From Pinus tabuliformis (Eukaryota; Streptophyta; Pinopsida; Pinales; Pinaceae), in assembly GCA_031772625.1 (NCBI GenBank), contig CM062805.1, positions 802,743,592 to 802,807,591 on the forward strand: a stretch of DNA of 64,000 bases. The letters are read 5' to 3'. Below, piece after piece: positions 44,740 to 56,855 of this stretch (position 1 is the first letter of the stretch; each line of letters starts with the position of its first letter). Made by a program: the position numbers and the translations under genes. The notes below the pieces were generated by a model that saw nothing but the letters and a program-made list of their open reading frames with translations, searched no databases and was not told where the DNA came from.

Positions 44740-45436
44740 CCCTCCAATTGGGATGACAAAGTGTGGAAATAACGATTGTGCAAAAGGTTACCCACATAGA
44801 AGCCTTTAACAAAGTGTGCGAAGCACTGAACAGGGTATATAATGCATAGCGGAGTGATTGTGACCTGTGCGTACCAACAGTTCTGTGGGCTTATAACACA
44901 ACATGCAAGAAAATTACAGGACATACACCTTTCTTGTGGGCCTATGGAGCAAACATGGTAGTCCCAATAGAGTATAATATGCCTACTCCGCGCATAACAA
45001 CACCGGTAGATATGACGGTCCAAGGAAGCTTGGAAGAAGGGGTAGCACAACTGAACAAAGAAGAATGCTTGGGACCTGAGGAAGAAATCCAATAGGGTGA
45101 TCTTAGGCTCCAAGAACTCATGAAAGAAAGGGTGCGGTTAAGGGAGAAAAGTGCTCTAGTGGAAGTGGAAGTCAAGAAGCTTGAGGAAGAAATAAAGAAG
45201 GATTTTCTCGATAAGAAAACTAGGGTGATAAAACAGGGTGCGCACGATTACATTGACAAATTTGGGGACTACTGCTGAGAGTTGATCAACTTGATGTATT
45301 GGCTAGGACCGTATGTAGTTAAGGAGGTCATAGATGGAGGAGCGAAGCAGCTGGAAAAGCTAAATGGAGAACCTTTCCCAGGCAAAGTGAATGGTAGTCG
45401 ATTAAATCCATACATGGGTGGCCCGTCATCTAACTA
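44740..45436 (+). pseudogene. Integrase C-terminal tail of element F
   Basis: VPTVLWAYNTTCKKITGHTP and FLWAYGANMVVPIEYNMPTPR (44870-45000) are the end of the integrase core and the following tail. A charged coiled-coil-like segment (45115-45240) and YWLGPYVVKEVIDGGAKQLEK with NGSRLNPYMGG (45298-45420) finish the frame. The HHCC domain and catalytic residues are not present, so the pol core has been lost upstream. Confidence 0.75.
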
Positions 45437-45700
45437 GCCAATAGAAGCACAATATTCGCACTCCAAGTAGTTGAAAGAAGGCACGAGACTATAAACATAT
45501 GTAAGAGACACATGAACATATACAGGGAGCATTTCTGAAACTGCGGTCTCGAAACAATGCATACAGGGGATAGATTTGGCAGCCACTTAGTGCGTTGTCG
45601 ACCTTGCAACAACCCGAGTAGAGTTGGGGGGTCTCTGCATGAAGATCTTTGCACCAACAGAGTGATTCAAGGGCGAGTCATGCTATTTGTGTTGGGATCC
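45437..45700 (+). other. 3' untranslated region of element F
   Basis: Short region with no domain. A weak purine stretch (gttgggatcc) precedes the 3' LTR. An alternative LTR start at 45690 would give TGTTGGGATCC with an 11-bp insertion; 45701 is preferred because it gives equal LTR lengths. Confidence 0.5.
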
Positions 45701-46657
45701 TGTGGGGTGTGGGATCCCCCCAAGGCAAGTTTTGGGGCTTAAAGCCCAAGTTTTGACTAAGTCCGATGTAAAGACTCCACGATTTGTGGGCGCAGAGCGC
45801 GAAGATGGTAAATGAGTCAGAGGGTTGTCTTCCCTCATTTGTGTAACATAATGTCGGTTTGAGAGATCTACCCATGGTTTGCGGACCATGGGATTGTATA
45901 AACAGAGGGAGGCTCTAGGTATAAGGAGAGAATCAGAGAGGAATCAATCATGGAAGATATAAGAAGGAAGCATTGAGTCTAAGTGTACAGTCATGTCTTT
46001 GGGTTGTAGAGGAGGAGAAGGCTCTGCAACTGAGTGCGCAGAGGCCTAGTAGTCCACAGCTGAGTGTGCAGACCCCTGCAGCTGACTGCGCAGGGCAGGT
46101 TGAGTCTATAATTGATTGAAGCATTAATAGAGAAAGGTTTTACAATAGTTCTATGTATCTTTTCCTGTTTTATGCATTGAAGTATATTGGGTATGAATTG
46201 CAAGTTTATTGTTTATTTGCTATGCGAACTTATATGAATGTGCTAAAAAAGTGAATATAATATAAGGTATCTGTTTGTGTGAAGATAAATATCTGTTATA
46301 AGAAGATAAGTAAGATCCATGGTGTGACTTGGGGAACTAGCGCAGATCGCTGCTCTAGCAGCGCGAAATCCCCACGTCCCCTGGTTAGGGCTACGTGAAA
46401 ACAAATATAACCAGGTCACGAAGGCCTCACAGGCTAGGGAAGTGCGTGAAGTAACCTGTGCAAAAGTATTCATAGTTGGACTAAATCAACCCCTCAAACA
46501 TCTCAAGGGTGCGGAAACCTGGTTCCAACATCCCCCCATACTGCTTCGGGTGAGACCTCAGTCCGCACTCTACGAGCTATTGCTGAAAGGGCCAATAGTA
46601 GAAGGATTTTTTTGGCTAACTAGCTCTAAAACTCGGTCAGGCCCCAACAAGCCAACA
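45701..46657 (+). repeat. 3' LTR of element F
   Basis: TGTGGGGTGTGGGATCC...CAAGCCAACA, followed by ACTTA (46658-46662). Confidence 0.9.
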
Positions 46658-46662
46658 ACTTA

Positions 46663-48720
46663 GTACAAAAATAATGGTTGGCCCAAAAGTATAAAACTGA
46701 GCAATGAAGTAGATGCTAAATGGTACATGACATGCTAGCATAAGAGAGATAGAAATAATTCAGTGTGTCCCATATACTTAATGCACCTAATAAAAACATG
46801 ATCGAAGACTCAATAGAATAATATCTGAGTACATGAGATACAAAGCCCCTTCCCTCGAAAAACATGGGTGGGAAGAAGGGTAGAACAGTCGAAGAAGCCC
46901 TACTGAACAAGGAAGGGCTTTGCAAAATTGAATGGAGCATCTAGAGGAGACGTGCATGCTATGAACACTGCGATCGGTAGGAACCGAGCTCATCAACTCT
47001 GCAAAACTACATATGTGGTTGTGGCGTAGTATATATGCATTTGGGCATGTGGGGGGCTACCTGAAGGACCACTCCCTCATGAGGTCTAAAATGTGTCACA
47101 CACACCTGAGAATCACTAGTACAATTTGCTGCATCACTGGACCATAGGGTGTATGGATCATGAACATGAAACGACCAAATCAAAGGGAAATAATGAGACC
47201 CTCTGCTCGATCCAAGGCACCAAACAAGAATGGAATCTTTAATAGAGATACATCGCCCTCTAGGCCATTCTTCTGGAATAAATGAGCCGATGTCGACATA
47301 ATAAGGCCTGTGATAGATGAGACAATGAGGATCCTCTAATAAAGAATGAGGGAAAATAGTAATGTGATTGATGGACTGACACCAGGGATAATGGGGAAAT
47401 GGGACTGAGGAACAAACAAACGATTGCCCTTGTCAGAGCATAAACTGCATGGTTGACTTGGAAGCAACTTTGAACTGACTCAACTCTAGAGGGAAGGGGA
47501 CAATATGATTGTAGGCCAAAATGGGCAATGCAGTATGGACGATATGCAAATATGGATGGAATTATATAACATGAGATGATGGGACATGAAATATACTCCA
47601 AGAATGCAAGGGTGACTCATCGCAGATGCTCTGAACAAGGGTGACTCGATGACGCTGTCACACAGATGAGGCCTGGTGGGGACCATGAAAACATGAGTAA
47701 ATGATGGTTAATCATGATGAAATTTTACATATGGTATGACAAGTAGTGAGAGGAGGTGGACCTCAAAGTAAAAGTGTTGCTTTATGAAGAAATTTGATTT
47801 TGAGAGACGACGAAGCGACCTTCTTGGCAAAATGGTTTCCAGGTAGAGTGTCAACTCATCAAAAAGTGAGGAAGACCCATTATAGAGCTCGATGAGAGCT
47901 TTCTAACATCATTGATGGTTCATCAAATGGAGATACGATTTGGTCACAATGTGTGACAGAAACAATGTGGGTTTTCTTATAAAAGGGTGTTTTCCTTCCA
48001 ATTAGAAAGGAGGAGAAGTCCCTAAATGTTTTGGAGATCATAGCAGACAAACTAACCATCGAAATCAAGATATGCAAATTTTAGAAAAGTGGCCTTAGTT
48101 GTATAAATATGGCCTTAATGCTTCTTGGAATGATGGCTCTTGGTGAATAATTAAGGGAAGAGAAAAATGAAAATAAATTACTAGAGGAGGTCTAGAATCA
48201 TCCTCGCCCACTAAGTCAAACATGGGGACTAGGTGGTAAAGGAGTAGAATATTTGAAGATATGGTGTCAAACGTATATGATATGCGATGTGCATATGGAT
48301 TGTCGGAGATGCTGGTAGGAAAAGCTATCTAAAGAATGGGAGGATAAGTGACCATACCTAGATCCAGTGGGATGTAAGCCAAGACTTAACTCAGAATATG
48401 GAAAGGGGAAAACCATCATGCCCCCAAGCATGGGATATTGATCTAGTATGAAATGGTGGGAATGATGCCCCATAGCAGGAGGAGTTTGTGGAGTGCCATT
48501 GTCTTCCAATTGCTCTAAAAATGGATTCAATCATCTCAGCCTAACTTCGCATGAGGTCCTCCAAAGGAGATGTAAGGGCCTATGTGCCCCCCAGTATGCT
48601 ATGGGTGCACTGGATGTATTTAGAGTTAAGGGATCCAAACACTTATATGATAGATAATATGATATGCATTTTATATGGTGATGATGGTTTGCCATTTGTT
48701 TTGTTTATGGTTATATTTTG
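46663..48720 (-). other. 3' untranslated region of element D
   Basis: Lies downstream (minus strand) of D's second RNase H. No domain recognised on either strand; open frames of 60-115 codons such as 47260-47601 (-) and 48551-48793 (+) lack motifs. I looked for an antisense gene like that of B and saw no clear match. Confidence 0.45.
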
Positions 48721-48723
48721 TGC

Positions 48724-49180
48724 TATACATGTGATAAATGCCAATATAGAATGTTGTTTGCAATGGTATCTACATAGTGATTTTGGGCTCTAGGCACATG
48801 ACTGAAAGTAATAGTTTGAAATTCATGTACCAATAGCTTCACTCGTAGATATTTTCTAAATAGGACTTGGTTATGCACATGATACACACCATTCAATTGC
48901 ATGACAAGTAGCAACGAATCTAAACGAACATGAAGATGAAGGATGCGATGAGCAAGGGAATCAACTAACAAACCTATCACTGCATCCTATTTGGCCTGAT
49001 TATTGGTGGAAGATCCAATGTACATGCCATTTGAAATGACTAGCGTATGCAAGGGGGTAAAAATGGCCCAGGATGTCGAGGCTAGGTTTCAAGAAAAGTG
49101 ACTTGCACCATCGACATGACCAATATACGGTGTGGATGATGGATCCATATGAAAGTTGCAAAAGACAATGAATGAGATGA
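48724..49180 (-). pseudogene. Second RNase H (archaeal-type) of element D
   Basis: On the minus strand: GHVDGASHFS then LASTSWAIFTPLHTLVISNG (from about 49125), SSTNNQAK, and the open frame 48980-48723 with RLDSLLLVMQLNGVYHVHN and FSHVPRAQNHYVDTIANN. It aligns with B 35046-35460. Asp residues in VDGAS, RLDS and YVDT are present; the Glu position reads Lys plus a stop. Text upstream of it (LNVLYLKKFHS near 49250) matches the C-terminal end of the integrase tail in B, so the order tail then RNase H is the same. Confidence 0.7.
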
Positions 49181-49189
49181 TGCAATATA

Positions 49190-50201
49190 CCTAACCTCAT
49201 GGTAGAAATAAAGACACACAAATCAAACGGATGTGCTATGAGTGAAATTTCTTAAGGTAGAGCACATTTAGAGAGTTAGGAAGGAAATGGATTTCAAAAT
49301 CCTCTAAAGAAATGCCCCTTACTTAAGGGTAGGGGTAATTAGGGGTAGACATAGCTTCCATGGTATCTTCATCAAGCCAGGAGATGGGCGGATGGGAATA
49401 ACACTGACTACATGATGCGACGACATTACCTGGTGCATCAAACTGAGAAATAAGATTCACATATGCATCGTTTGGAATGGTAGACGATGCATTGGTAGAT
49501 GGACGATCTACTGATGTTGAGACCTGGGATTCTATCAAAAGAGGTTCGATAGAAGCGTATGTAGAAACCTCAGAAAGGTTTGCCTATGAGGAACCCAAGG
49601 ATGATGACAGGTAAAGAATGGGACATGTGGTGTCTATCATCTCAACATCAGGGGGAGGGATCACAATAGTAAGGTCAGAGTCTCCCTGTTTTGGTTGACT
49701 GGTGGTACCAGAATCCATATTTAGAGGAGTAGAGGTTCCACTACGAGTGGCCTTGTATTCACAAATCGCCCAAAGGCAATCGCAAAATTGATTGAGACGA
49801 GGGAAACAATGGGAATAGCGACCATGAAGATCACATAGGGCATAACAATGCTTTGTGTGAAGTGTTTTAGGTTTTTAGGTGGGACTGGTAAGTTAATATG
49901 GACTTCTGGGATATTTGACTCAGGAAATGCTTCATGAACCGAAGGTTTAAGTTGAGGAAGTTCAGGAAAATTGTTGGTGGTGTTCCCAACAACTTGACAC
50001 AAAGTGCATGGGGGTGAAAAATTTCAGATCTTGGGGGATGGAGGAGCTTGGAGAGCCTTGTCTTCGATTCTTTCCTCTTAGATTTTCCCCCTTGATAGGA
50101 TGCTTTCACAACATGAATGGGTTCCTGTTGAGGTTGTGATGGAACTAAAGCAGCGGCAGGGGCTATAGGGACCGATTAGACTAGGATCAAAGCATGCTAT
50201 G
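49190..50201 (-). pseudogene. gag C-terminal part and linker of element D
   Basis: Minus-strand frames 50109-49867 and 50002-49721 overlap in different phases. One gives a basic KASYQGGKSKRKESK segment, the other CTLCQVVGNTTNNFPELPQ, a knuckle-like motif with the later ligands lost, then a Pro-rich tail. From 49700 to 49320 there is a Ser/Thr-rich linker. No protease or RT is found before the integrase-tail residue LYLKKFH, so about 3 kb of pol is missing. Confidence 0.55.
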
Positions 50202-51229
50202 TGTTATAAAACAAAATGACCTCCTCATCAACTCAGAGGTGAAATATGGCATGACTGAAGCAAAGACCACAATTTCAAGCCTTGACTCCACACTAACGTT
50301 GGTTACACACTGAGAACCTACTTTATAAAGCTTGTTACTAAGCCTAAGGGTGCGTTAGTGACCCTACTAACTCAAGTTGTTAGACCAGGGACAACATTAG
50401 TGAAACTAAGGGAATTTTAGTGGGTCAAACCAACAAATTTTCTCACAAATATCTAGAAATTTATCCCTAAATTTTCTGAAGAAAAGCAATGAAATTCCCA
50501 AAAATAAAACTATTTGGGGAAATTCCAATCTGAAAAAGAAGGCAAATGGGAAAGAGCTGGAAACTAGAGCAAGTTCATTGATTTTTCCCTAATGAACTCT
50601 ATGAGGAGCTTGGCAACCCTAACTCGATTGCTACATAAGCAGTGAGAGGGCCATTGTGAAATGGGTCAGAGCATTTGAAAGGATAGCCTACTAAGCTATT
50701 GTGAACTATCACATACTTGAAGAAGTGAGCTAGAAGAGAGAGAGAGAGAGAAGCGAAAGGGGTAAAGGAAGACTAATACAACGAATGGTTGTAATCACCC
50801 TTTCATTATTAATACAGAACTGCAGTTGTGTTCCCTACTCCATGGTGTCGGTAACCTTGTTCATTAAGTTGTTCATTCAATACTTGTTTAGGTGAGTGTT
50901 TTATTTATATGCAAATAGATTTTCATTGTGCATTCTTATATTAGTTTTCAAGATTGTATGTTGTGATTGTGTTTGCCTTTACTTTGTGCAAAAATTGATT
51001 TGGAGCTAGATTTGAAGGAGTTCTTCTTGGCTGCATTGAGATCTCCAAACAAATCTAGAAGGAGACATGAGGTAATCCTCTTTCCATACTTTGTTAATTG
51101 ATATTTGATAGATGAACATGCGTATAACTTGGTAGCTTCTGTAGATAATCTTACAGTCTATAAAAGTCACGGGAAGTCCTTTGAGGGTAGTTTTCATTCT
51201 CCATGCATTGTGCATTTTACCCCATAGCA
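50202..51229 (+). repeat. 5' LTR of element C
   Basis: TGTTATAAAACAAAATGACC...CCCCATAGCA. Contains a short (AG)8 tract at 50735-50750 that is much longer in the sister LTR. Confidence 0.9.
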
Positions 51230-51233
51230 GAAT

Positions 51234-51251
51234 TGGCAACTCCACTAGGGA
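51234..51251 (+). other. Primer binding site of element C (tRNA-Arg)
   Basis: tggcaactccactaggga, four bases after the LTR. It differs from the complement of the plant tRNA-Arg(ACG) 3' end (tggcgactccgctgggga) at three positions, all G to A, two of them in CpG context. Confidence 0.8.
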
Positions 51252-52740
51252 CTATACATCTAGTTCCTAGTTTACATAGACTCTTATTTGTTCTCTCTTC
51301 CTTCCGAGAGCTCCCTATTCTTCAGCAATCCTTTTTCTGATCCACCAAATATATTTCTGCATCCTACTAGTATACATTCATCTTAGAAACTAATCTTGGA
51401 AATCCTATTTTTGATAGATTTCCCACACTAACGCAGGTTACTAGGCTACACAGAGCTTTATAAAGCACTGTGCCTATGTAGAGGGAGCGTTAATGACCCT
51501 ACTAACTCTCTATAACCATTATTACAGAGTGTTAGTCTCCCTTTGCCTTGATTTCCAGTAGTATCTGTGGACCAAAAGGGATGGAAAATCTTCTCATGGT
51601 CTGAAATAAGATATGTAACTGTATTATGTCAACAAAATTGGTGTCCTAGAAATTTATTTTTAGGAAAAAGTTTTGGTTTTTCTCTCTTAATAAACAATTT
51701 TTCTGAAATAAAGATTGATAATTTGTATTCATCCTTCTATTTAAATAGTTGTGAGTTGCTTCATTTTGGTCTTTAGTAGCTGTTAGGAAATATTGGAAAA
51801 TAATTTGTTGGTTATGCATGTGTTGAAAGACTATAGCTGTACAGATGAAACTATCAATATGTGAAAAATATGAATATGTAGAATACAACTTGTATGCATC
51901 AAATTGGAATTTTTTTTCAAAGAATTGTTGCTGCATGATTTATTGAGTCAAGATTCTCACCATATTTCATACATCAACACCCCTACCGAAGACAATAATC
52001 AAGTACACATAAAATTCACATTAAAATTAATCAGTTACTCTTTTGAGCAAACCAACATTAGCTAGGCTAGGATATTGGGATAAGTGTGTGAGTGAACTGC
52101 CCAAGGTCGAAAACCAAACTATTGTCATTAACGAGTGAAAAATTCCTTCTACACTCATACTACTGGGACCACTCCAGTAAAAGTGGAGCGAAACACGAGA
52201 CAACATCAGACTGTAATTGAAGGTAGCCTGCCTTTTCTTACAAATCTTTTGGGCATTCTATGTATTAGGGGTCCCTTCAGGACTTTGGAACTGACTCGGG
52301 GACTCAGGTATCCTACCCACACAGTGTGCTATCTACGACTATGCCCCCCCGGTGATTTCTATGATTTGAGGTATCTCTAGTGGCCAACTTATACGGACTT
52401 ACACAAGGTGACTAGGACGGGCTGTCCTGGTACTTAACACGGATGGATCTACTCTGTCTTCAGTTTTTGGGAGGATGCTGATCTTCACGAGAGTACTTGG
52501 CCCCTCAATCTGAGGTTCGAGCGAAGTTCTAGAGTAACCGTAATTGTACATTTGTCCATCCTTCTTTGTTATTCATTGAGATACTAGGTTTCATCTCTAG
52601 TGATCGGTGCTTATCAGATGAGGTAATTTCCCTCTGTTTTCTGATTGATCTATTTAGTGTATTTTTTATATTTATTTAGGTACCTGAGTTATATCATTTG
52701 AGACTTTAAAGAATATCACAATAAAATTTATTTGATAAAA
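51252..52740 (+). other. Leader of element C with conserved block
   Basis: The part 51252-51950 has no recognisable content. From 51960, and most strongly at 52190-52600, it matches the leader of element A (for example ctcaggtatcctacccacac against ctcagttatcctacccacat, and tactaggtttcatctctag in both). One frame, 52135-52380, is open over part of it. It may be a structured RNA or an old extra ORF. Confidence 0.6.
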
Positions 52741-52744
52741 ATTA

Positions 52745-54960
52745 ATGGTCATCGTGGCTACGTCCGACCCTCGTCGTCACTATATACGATTGTTAAGACT
52801 TCCTCCACTCATTGTGGAAGATCTGTCGAGTTCCACTGAACCGGATTCCTCATCTTTGAGGGATCAGTCTCCTAGATCTCACACGGGATCTGTTTGGACA
52901 ACCGACAATTCAATTTTGCTGGAGGATTTCTTTACTGAGGGATTTCTTCCCCCCTTTAACCCTCCACTCACAGATCTGTTGGAACCTATCTTGGCTCCCG
53001 TGGTACTTGTACTTCCTGCTTCAGTAGTTGGAACATTTCCATCTATCCAGTCGATAACTAATGGGTTGTGGAACTTTAGGGACACTTTTGGTCCTTCACC
53101 ACTCTCCTATTCAACATTCATCACAGCACCGATAATATGGAATATCGCTTTCTCATTTTTTCCAAGTACAACCACTCACAAAACACCCTCTATGAGTGGA
53201 ACCGAGCAGATGCCAGGTTTCACCCCTATGGTGCCAAACTGCATACCTTCAACAAGTGCCACATATAGTGCTCCCTATAACTGTCAATGTGGCACTATGG
53301 GCATGGTTCCCATTTACCAACAACATGGTTAGCTGCCAATGTACAGTTCAAACCCCTAGGTTCATATACCTGGGGGGGTTCCCAATATGCACATGCCAGT
53401 AGGGAACATAACAGCTCCCCTCCATTATCAGGCATGCATGGTCAGTCGCTAATTGACATGAGCATTCCCTTGGTCAATCAAGGCCAAATGGTCAGTTGTG
53501 TGTCGGGCAAGAATCCACAAGGGGTTTCCAACCAGTCCATGGGGGCACCCTACTCACATACTCAAATGAGTCATGGGAGCATCGCTTATACTAGGGGCAA
53601 TTTCATACCCCAATATCAAAATCCTCATGAAAATCCACTCTACGACACCATACTTCAAAGTAACTGCTACACCACGTAACCCATGTATAATATGGGGAAC
53701 CAAATGATGGGAGGAGCACAAAGCTCCTCAAGTCATCTGTCATCACCATGGTCTGAGTTGGGGGTACCTAACTCTTTTCCTTTCTTGGAAATGTTGGATA
53801 TACTCGACTTATACAAGTTGACAAATGACCCCATCTATCACAACTTACAATGGCCGTCGATCCCGCAAAAAATACCAATGTACATCCCAAAGTTCGATGG
53901 AAAACAAGGGGAGGATCCAAGCACCCATATCACCACCTACCATCTTTGGTGTGTTTCAAACTCTATGGTGGATAATAGTGTCCAGTTACATCTTTTTCCC
54001 CGTACCCTCACTGGAAACGTAGTGAAATGGTATATTTAGTTACCACGCGCGTCAGTAAACACCTTTGACACTTTAGCGATGGAATTCTTAAAGAAATTCT
54101 AGTTACCTATCCGCCATGAGATTGGGACAGAGCTCCTCACTTCATTTCTTCGGGATATCACCACCCACATCTCCGATCATATTCATGAATGGAGATGTAG
54201 GCGGAGGTTAGTGAAAGCTCCCATCCCAGACTTTCTCTTAACAAACTGGTTATGTAAGTCCTTACTCCCACAAATCGCTAGAGATGTCACTCTAGGTGGT
54301 GCGGTCATAGAAGACCAATCCATACATCATGCCTAGCATTTAGATCTAATATATTCACAGTCTGGCACTCTTTACAACATAATCCCCAATGCTCCTAGTA
54401 ACCCCAATTCTTCTACCACTCAGAACCCTAGAGTGCACACCAACGAGAGTGTCGGCGTAACCTCTGGGGCCGCTGCAAAACAACTTAGTGGTTCCATTGC
54501 CAAGCTGGCAATGGACCCCTCTATTGATACGACTACTCTTCCTGCCACTGTGATAAAATCTGTGTAGTCTACAAAAAAATCCATTGGCAAGAACAAGAAG
54601 AATAAGAAAAAGACCGCTCCTTCTGAATAACAGTCACCAAAGCAGCCTAACCTAAAACAAAAGTTCGTTGCGCCTACTAATGAGGAAAAGGATAAAACCA
54701 CCATATATCCATGAAAACTTTTTGTGAAGACCACACGACTTGGCGATGTCTGCGGCTTCAAGAATAAACAGAATACCTTGCCAAAAGCAATTCTGGTAAG
54801 GCCCCCACTATCCTTAGAAATCCTTTTCCCACTCAACAGTAGCAAAATCTTATTGCCAACCAACAACAACCCCTGCAAGGGGGCAACGATGGTTCACAAC
54901 ATCCTTCGGATGGTGAGGGATCTTCTACCATTTACATATTTGAAGTGGTAGAACTTGCCA
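52745..54960 (+). pseudogene. gag of element C
   Basis: N-terminal open frame 52745-53332 (195 codons): EDFFTEGFLPPFNPPLTDLL near 52921. After a frameshift, frame 53287-53679 continues, then 53683-54039 holds the core: PSIPQKIPMYIPKFDGKQGE, YHLWCVSNSMVDNSVQLHLF and TGNVVKWYI. The core runs on to HISDHIHEWRCRRRL (about 54160) and HLDLIYSQSGTLYNIIP (54345) past stops near 54037, 54100 and 54334. A Lys/Asn-rich basic tract (54590) precedes a degraded knuckle region near 54720-54780. Confidence 0.88.
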
Positions 54961-55029
54961 CAAGAGCCAAATCATATGGAGCTCCTGTCGCTCCTGTAGC
55001 AAAATCATCCTCAAGTCAAAACCCATAGC

Positions 55030-55841
55030 CGCCTAACAATTTGCATATCAAAAGGCCAGTTGAGGACCTTGTAATTTTACCCCCAAAAGGGGCACTTCGA
55101 CACACAATGAACAATACATATGCACGTGCTGCCCAACACTACAACATCATAGAATATTTGGCACAAGCGCCGTTGGCTATGTCGACGCTCGAAATATTAC
55201 AAACATGCCCAATGTAACAGAAAGCTTTGATTTCGGCTATTGGAGGTATTGACCCAATGGATTCCATGCTTGCTATTTTTGACATGGACAAGTGTAAACC
55301 TCCCCTTTCTCACTAGCTTTCATTCCAGGTGCATATCACTTAGAAAGGTAAAGGTATACATAGAACTATCATCGATGAAGGTGCTTCTACCTGCATCATG
55401 TCGGCTTCATGTTGGCTCGCCCTGGGTTCTCCAACCCTATCCCCACCATCGAACTCCCTGAAAGCTTTTGATAGCCACACCTTTATCCCAAAAGGATACC
55501 TAGCCAGTTTTCCTATCACTTTGTATGGGAGAACCGTAACGGTGGACATAGAAGTTGTGGACAAGAAACTCGACTATAATCTCTTGTTGGGTCACAGTTG
55601 GACATATGTCATGACAGCCATAGTATCTACTATCTTTCGCATCATCCAATTCCCATTGGATGGAAAGGTAGTTACAGTAGATCAATTTTCTTTCTGCACC
55701 CTTGATTATTCGCCATTACCAAGTAGCTCTGTACCCCTTGTAGGTGGTGTGCCTGACACTTATATCAGTATAGGTACCAGTCTATTGAAGGCTTCTTCCC
55801 TCATGGTTTTTTTTCCTCTTCAGCCGCCGAAGGTTTCATAA
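55030..55841 (+). pseudogene. Aspartic protease of element C
   Basis: The segment from NTYARAAQHYNII (55106) aligns with B. The catalytic motif IIDEGASTCIMSASCW lies at about 55370-55415, with the Asp intact. It is followed by SPTLSPPSNSLKAFDSH, VTVDIEVVDKKLDYNLLLGH and IVSTIFRIIQFPLDGKVV, all open to the stop at 55839. It is the best preserved protease of the gypsy copies, although stops upstream (about 55213, 55313, 55345) separate it from gag. Confidence 0.85.
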
Positions 55842-56812
55842 ATGGTCAATATGCTTTCATCTATTCCTCATGAACTGACCGATCCATGGATCTTGCTGGC
55901 TCCTTCTGACCTTGACACATTCGGAGACCAGATGCCATTGTCACCAACTGACTTGGCCTCACAAGCCATTCAATCCACATCTGCATCTCTGGTCATGTTG
56001 GTTACTGTCGACGGTACCTCTGCCTTTCCCATAACCACTAGTCCTTTAGAACCATTTAATCAACTCCTTCCTACGAACAAAGTTGTTTAGGAAATCATGA
56101 GTTTTGGAGAGAAACATTGGGAGGATTGGCACCATCATGTTCTGATATCTAATTTATACATGATGCCTCTTCAAATCCTGTCCCTTGATATACCACAAAT
56201 CATTTCCTCTCCATATATGAACATCCAAACTTTGGATGCAAAAGAAAACATGGGCAACACTTCTAAGTCATTGCCCATCGATATTTCTGTCAAGACAGCA
56301 TCATTGAAAACATCCAGATGAGAGCGAATTGAAATCATGAGGAAATTACGAGCTCCACTTGCCTATTTCAGGAATTCCACGATGTATTCAGTGGGTCTCA
56401 TGAGGAAATGCCTGACATTAATCCATCTACTATCGTACATGAGATCCAGTTTCACGACGATGACAAACCCATTGAGTATCAGATCCCTTCCCTGGAAATA
56501 GTTGTTGAACCTCAAACAGATGGATAAAACCCGCCGAGATGTTGACTTGGCACTCAAGGCTCATAGGCACCAGGTACAATCCCTATTTGCAAAAGAGCTT
56601 AAGTTTCCTCCTTACCAAGAGGGCGACCTTGTGTTGCTCTATCATCCAAAAGATGATCTTTTGGAGGCATGCACACTTCAACCCAAAATGATAGGTCCCT
56701 ATGTTGTAACAAAAGTCCTCTCCAAGGGGCCATACAAATTGTAGGATTGGGAAGGAGTCCCACTCAAGGAGCCTAGAAATGGGCTCTACCTAAGGAAGTA
56801 TTATACCTAGCA
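55842..56812 (+). pseudogene. Pol remnant of element C: RT N-terminal extension fused to integrase tail
   Basis: 55842-56320 is a linker (EKHWEDWHHHVL at 56112, like EEPWEDYHHHSP in B). At 56365-56460 the RT N-terminal extension is readable (FQEFHDVFSGSHEEMPDINP). Then, near 56460-56480, the text jumps to PIEYQIPSLEIVVE, which matches the integrase tail of B (PIQCEILSLKLTID at 34557). It continues as DKTRRDVDLALKAHRHQ, FPPYQEGDLVLLYHPKDDLL and MIGPYVVTKVLSKGPYKL, ending at NGLYLRKYYT (56775-56809). RT, RNase H and the integrase catalytic core are absent: about 2.1 kb relative to B. Confidence 0.82.
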
Positions 56813-56855
56813 TTGCACTAGGCATATGCTGTGTAATTTTATGCAATGCTCAATA

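Larger units (their letters stand above)
40425..46657 (+). mobile_element. Element F: Ty3/gypsy-type element with tRNA-Glu primer site and no reverse transcriptase
   Basis: LTRs of 957 bp each (40425-41381 and 45701-46657), flanked by a perfect ACTTA duplication (40420-40424 and 46658-46662). Primer site for tRNA-Glu. The interior holds an unknown ORF, a gag remnant with two zinc-knuckle regions, an aspartic protease, a second gag-like segment, then directly an integrase C-terminal tail. No RT or RNase H motif was found. LTRs are roughly 90% identical by eye. It shares no clear sequence with A-D, so it is a different lineage. Confidence 0.9.

Noticed and set aside
47260..47686. 113- and 66-codon minus-strand frames in D's 3' region as an extra ORF
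   Set aside because: No recognisable motif and no match to the antisense gene of B. I cannot support a coding call.
54420..54878. 152-codon minus-strand frame
   Set aside because: It is antisense to the nucleocapsid end of C gag. It looks like a hydrophobic protein but has no homologue in A or B at the equivalent place.
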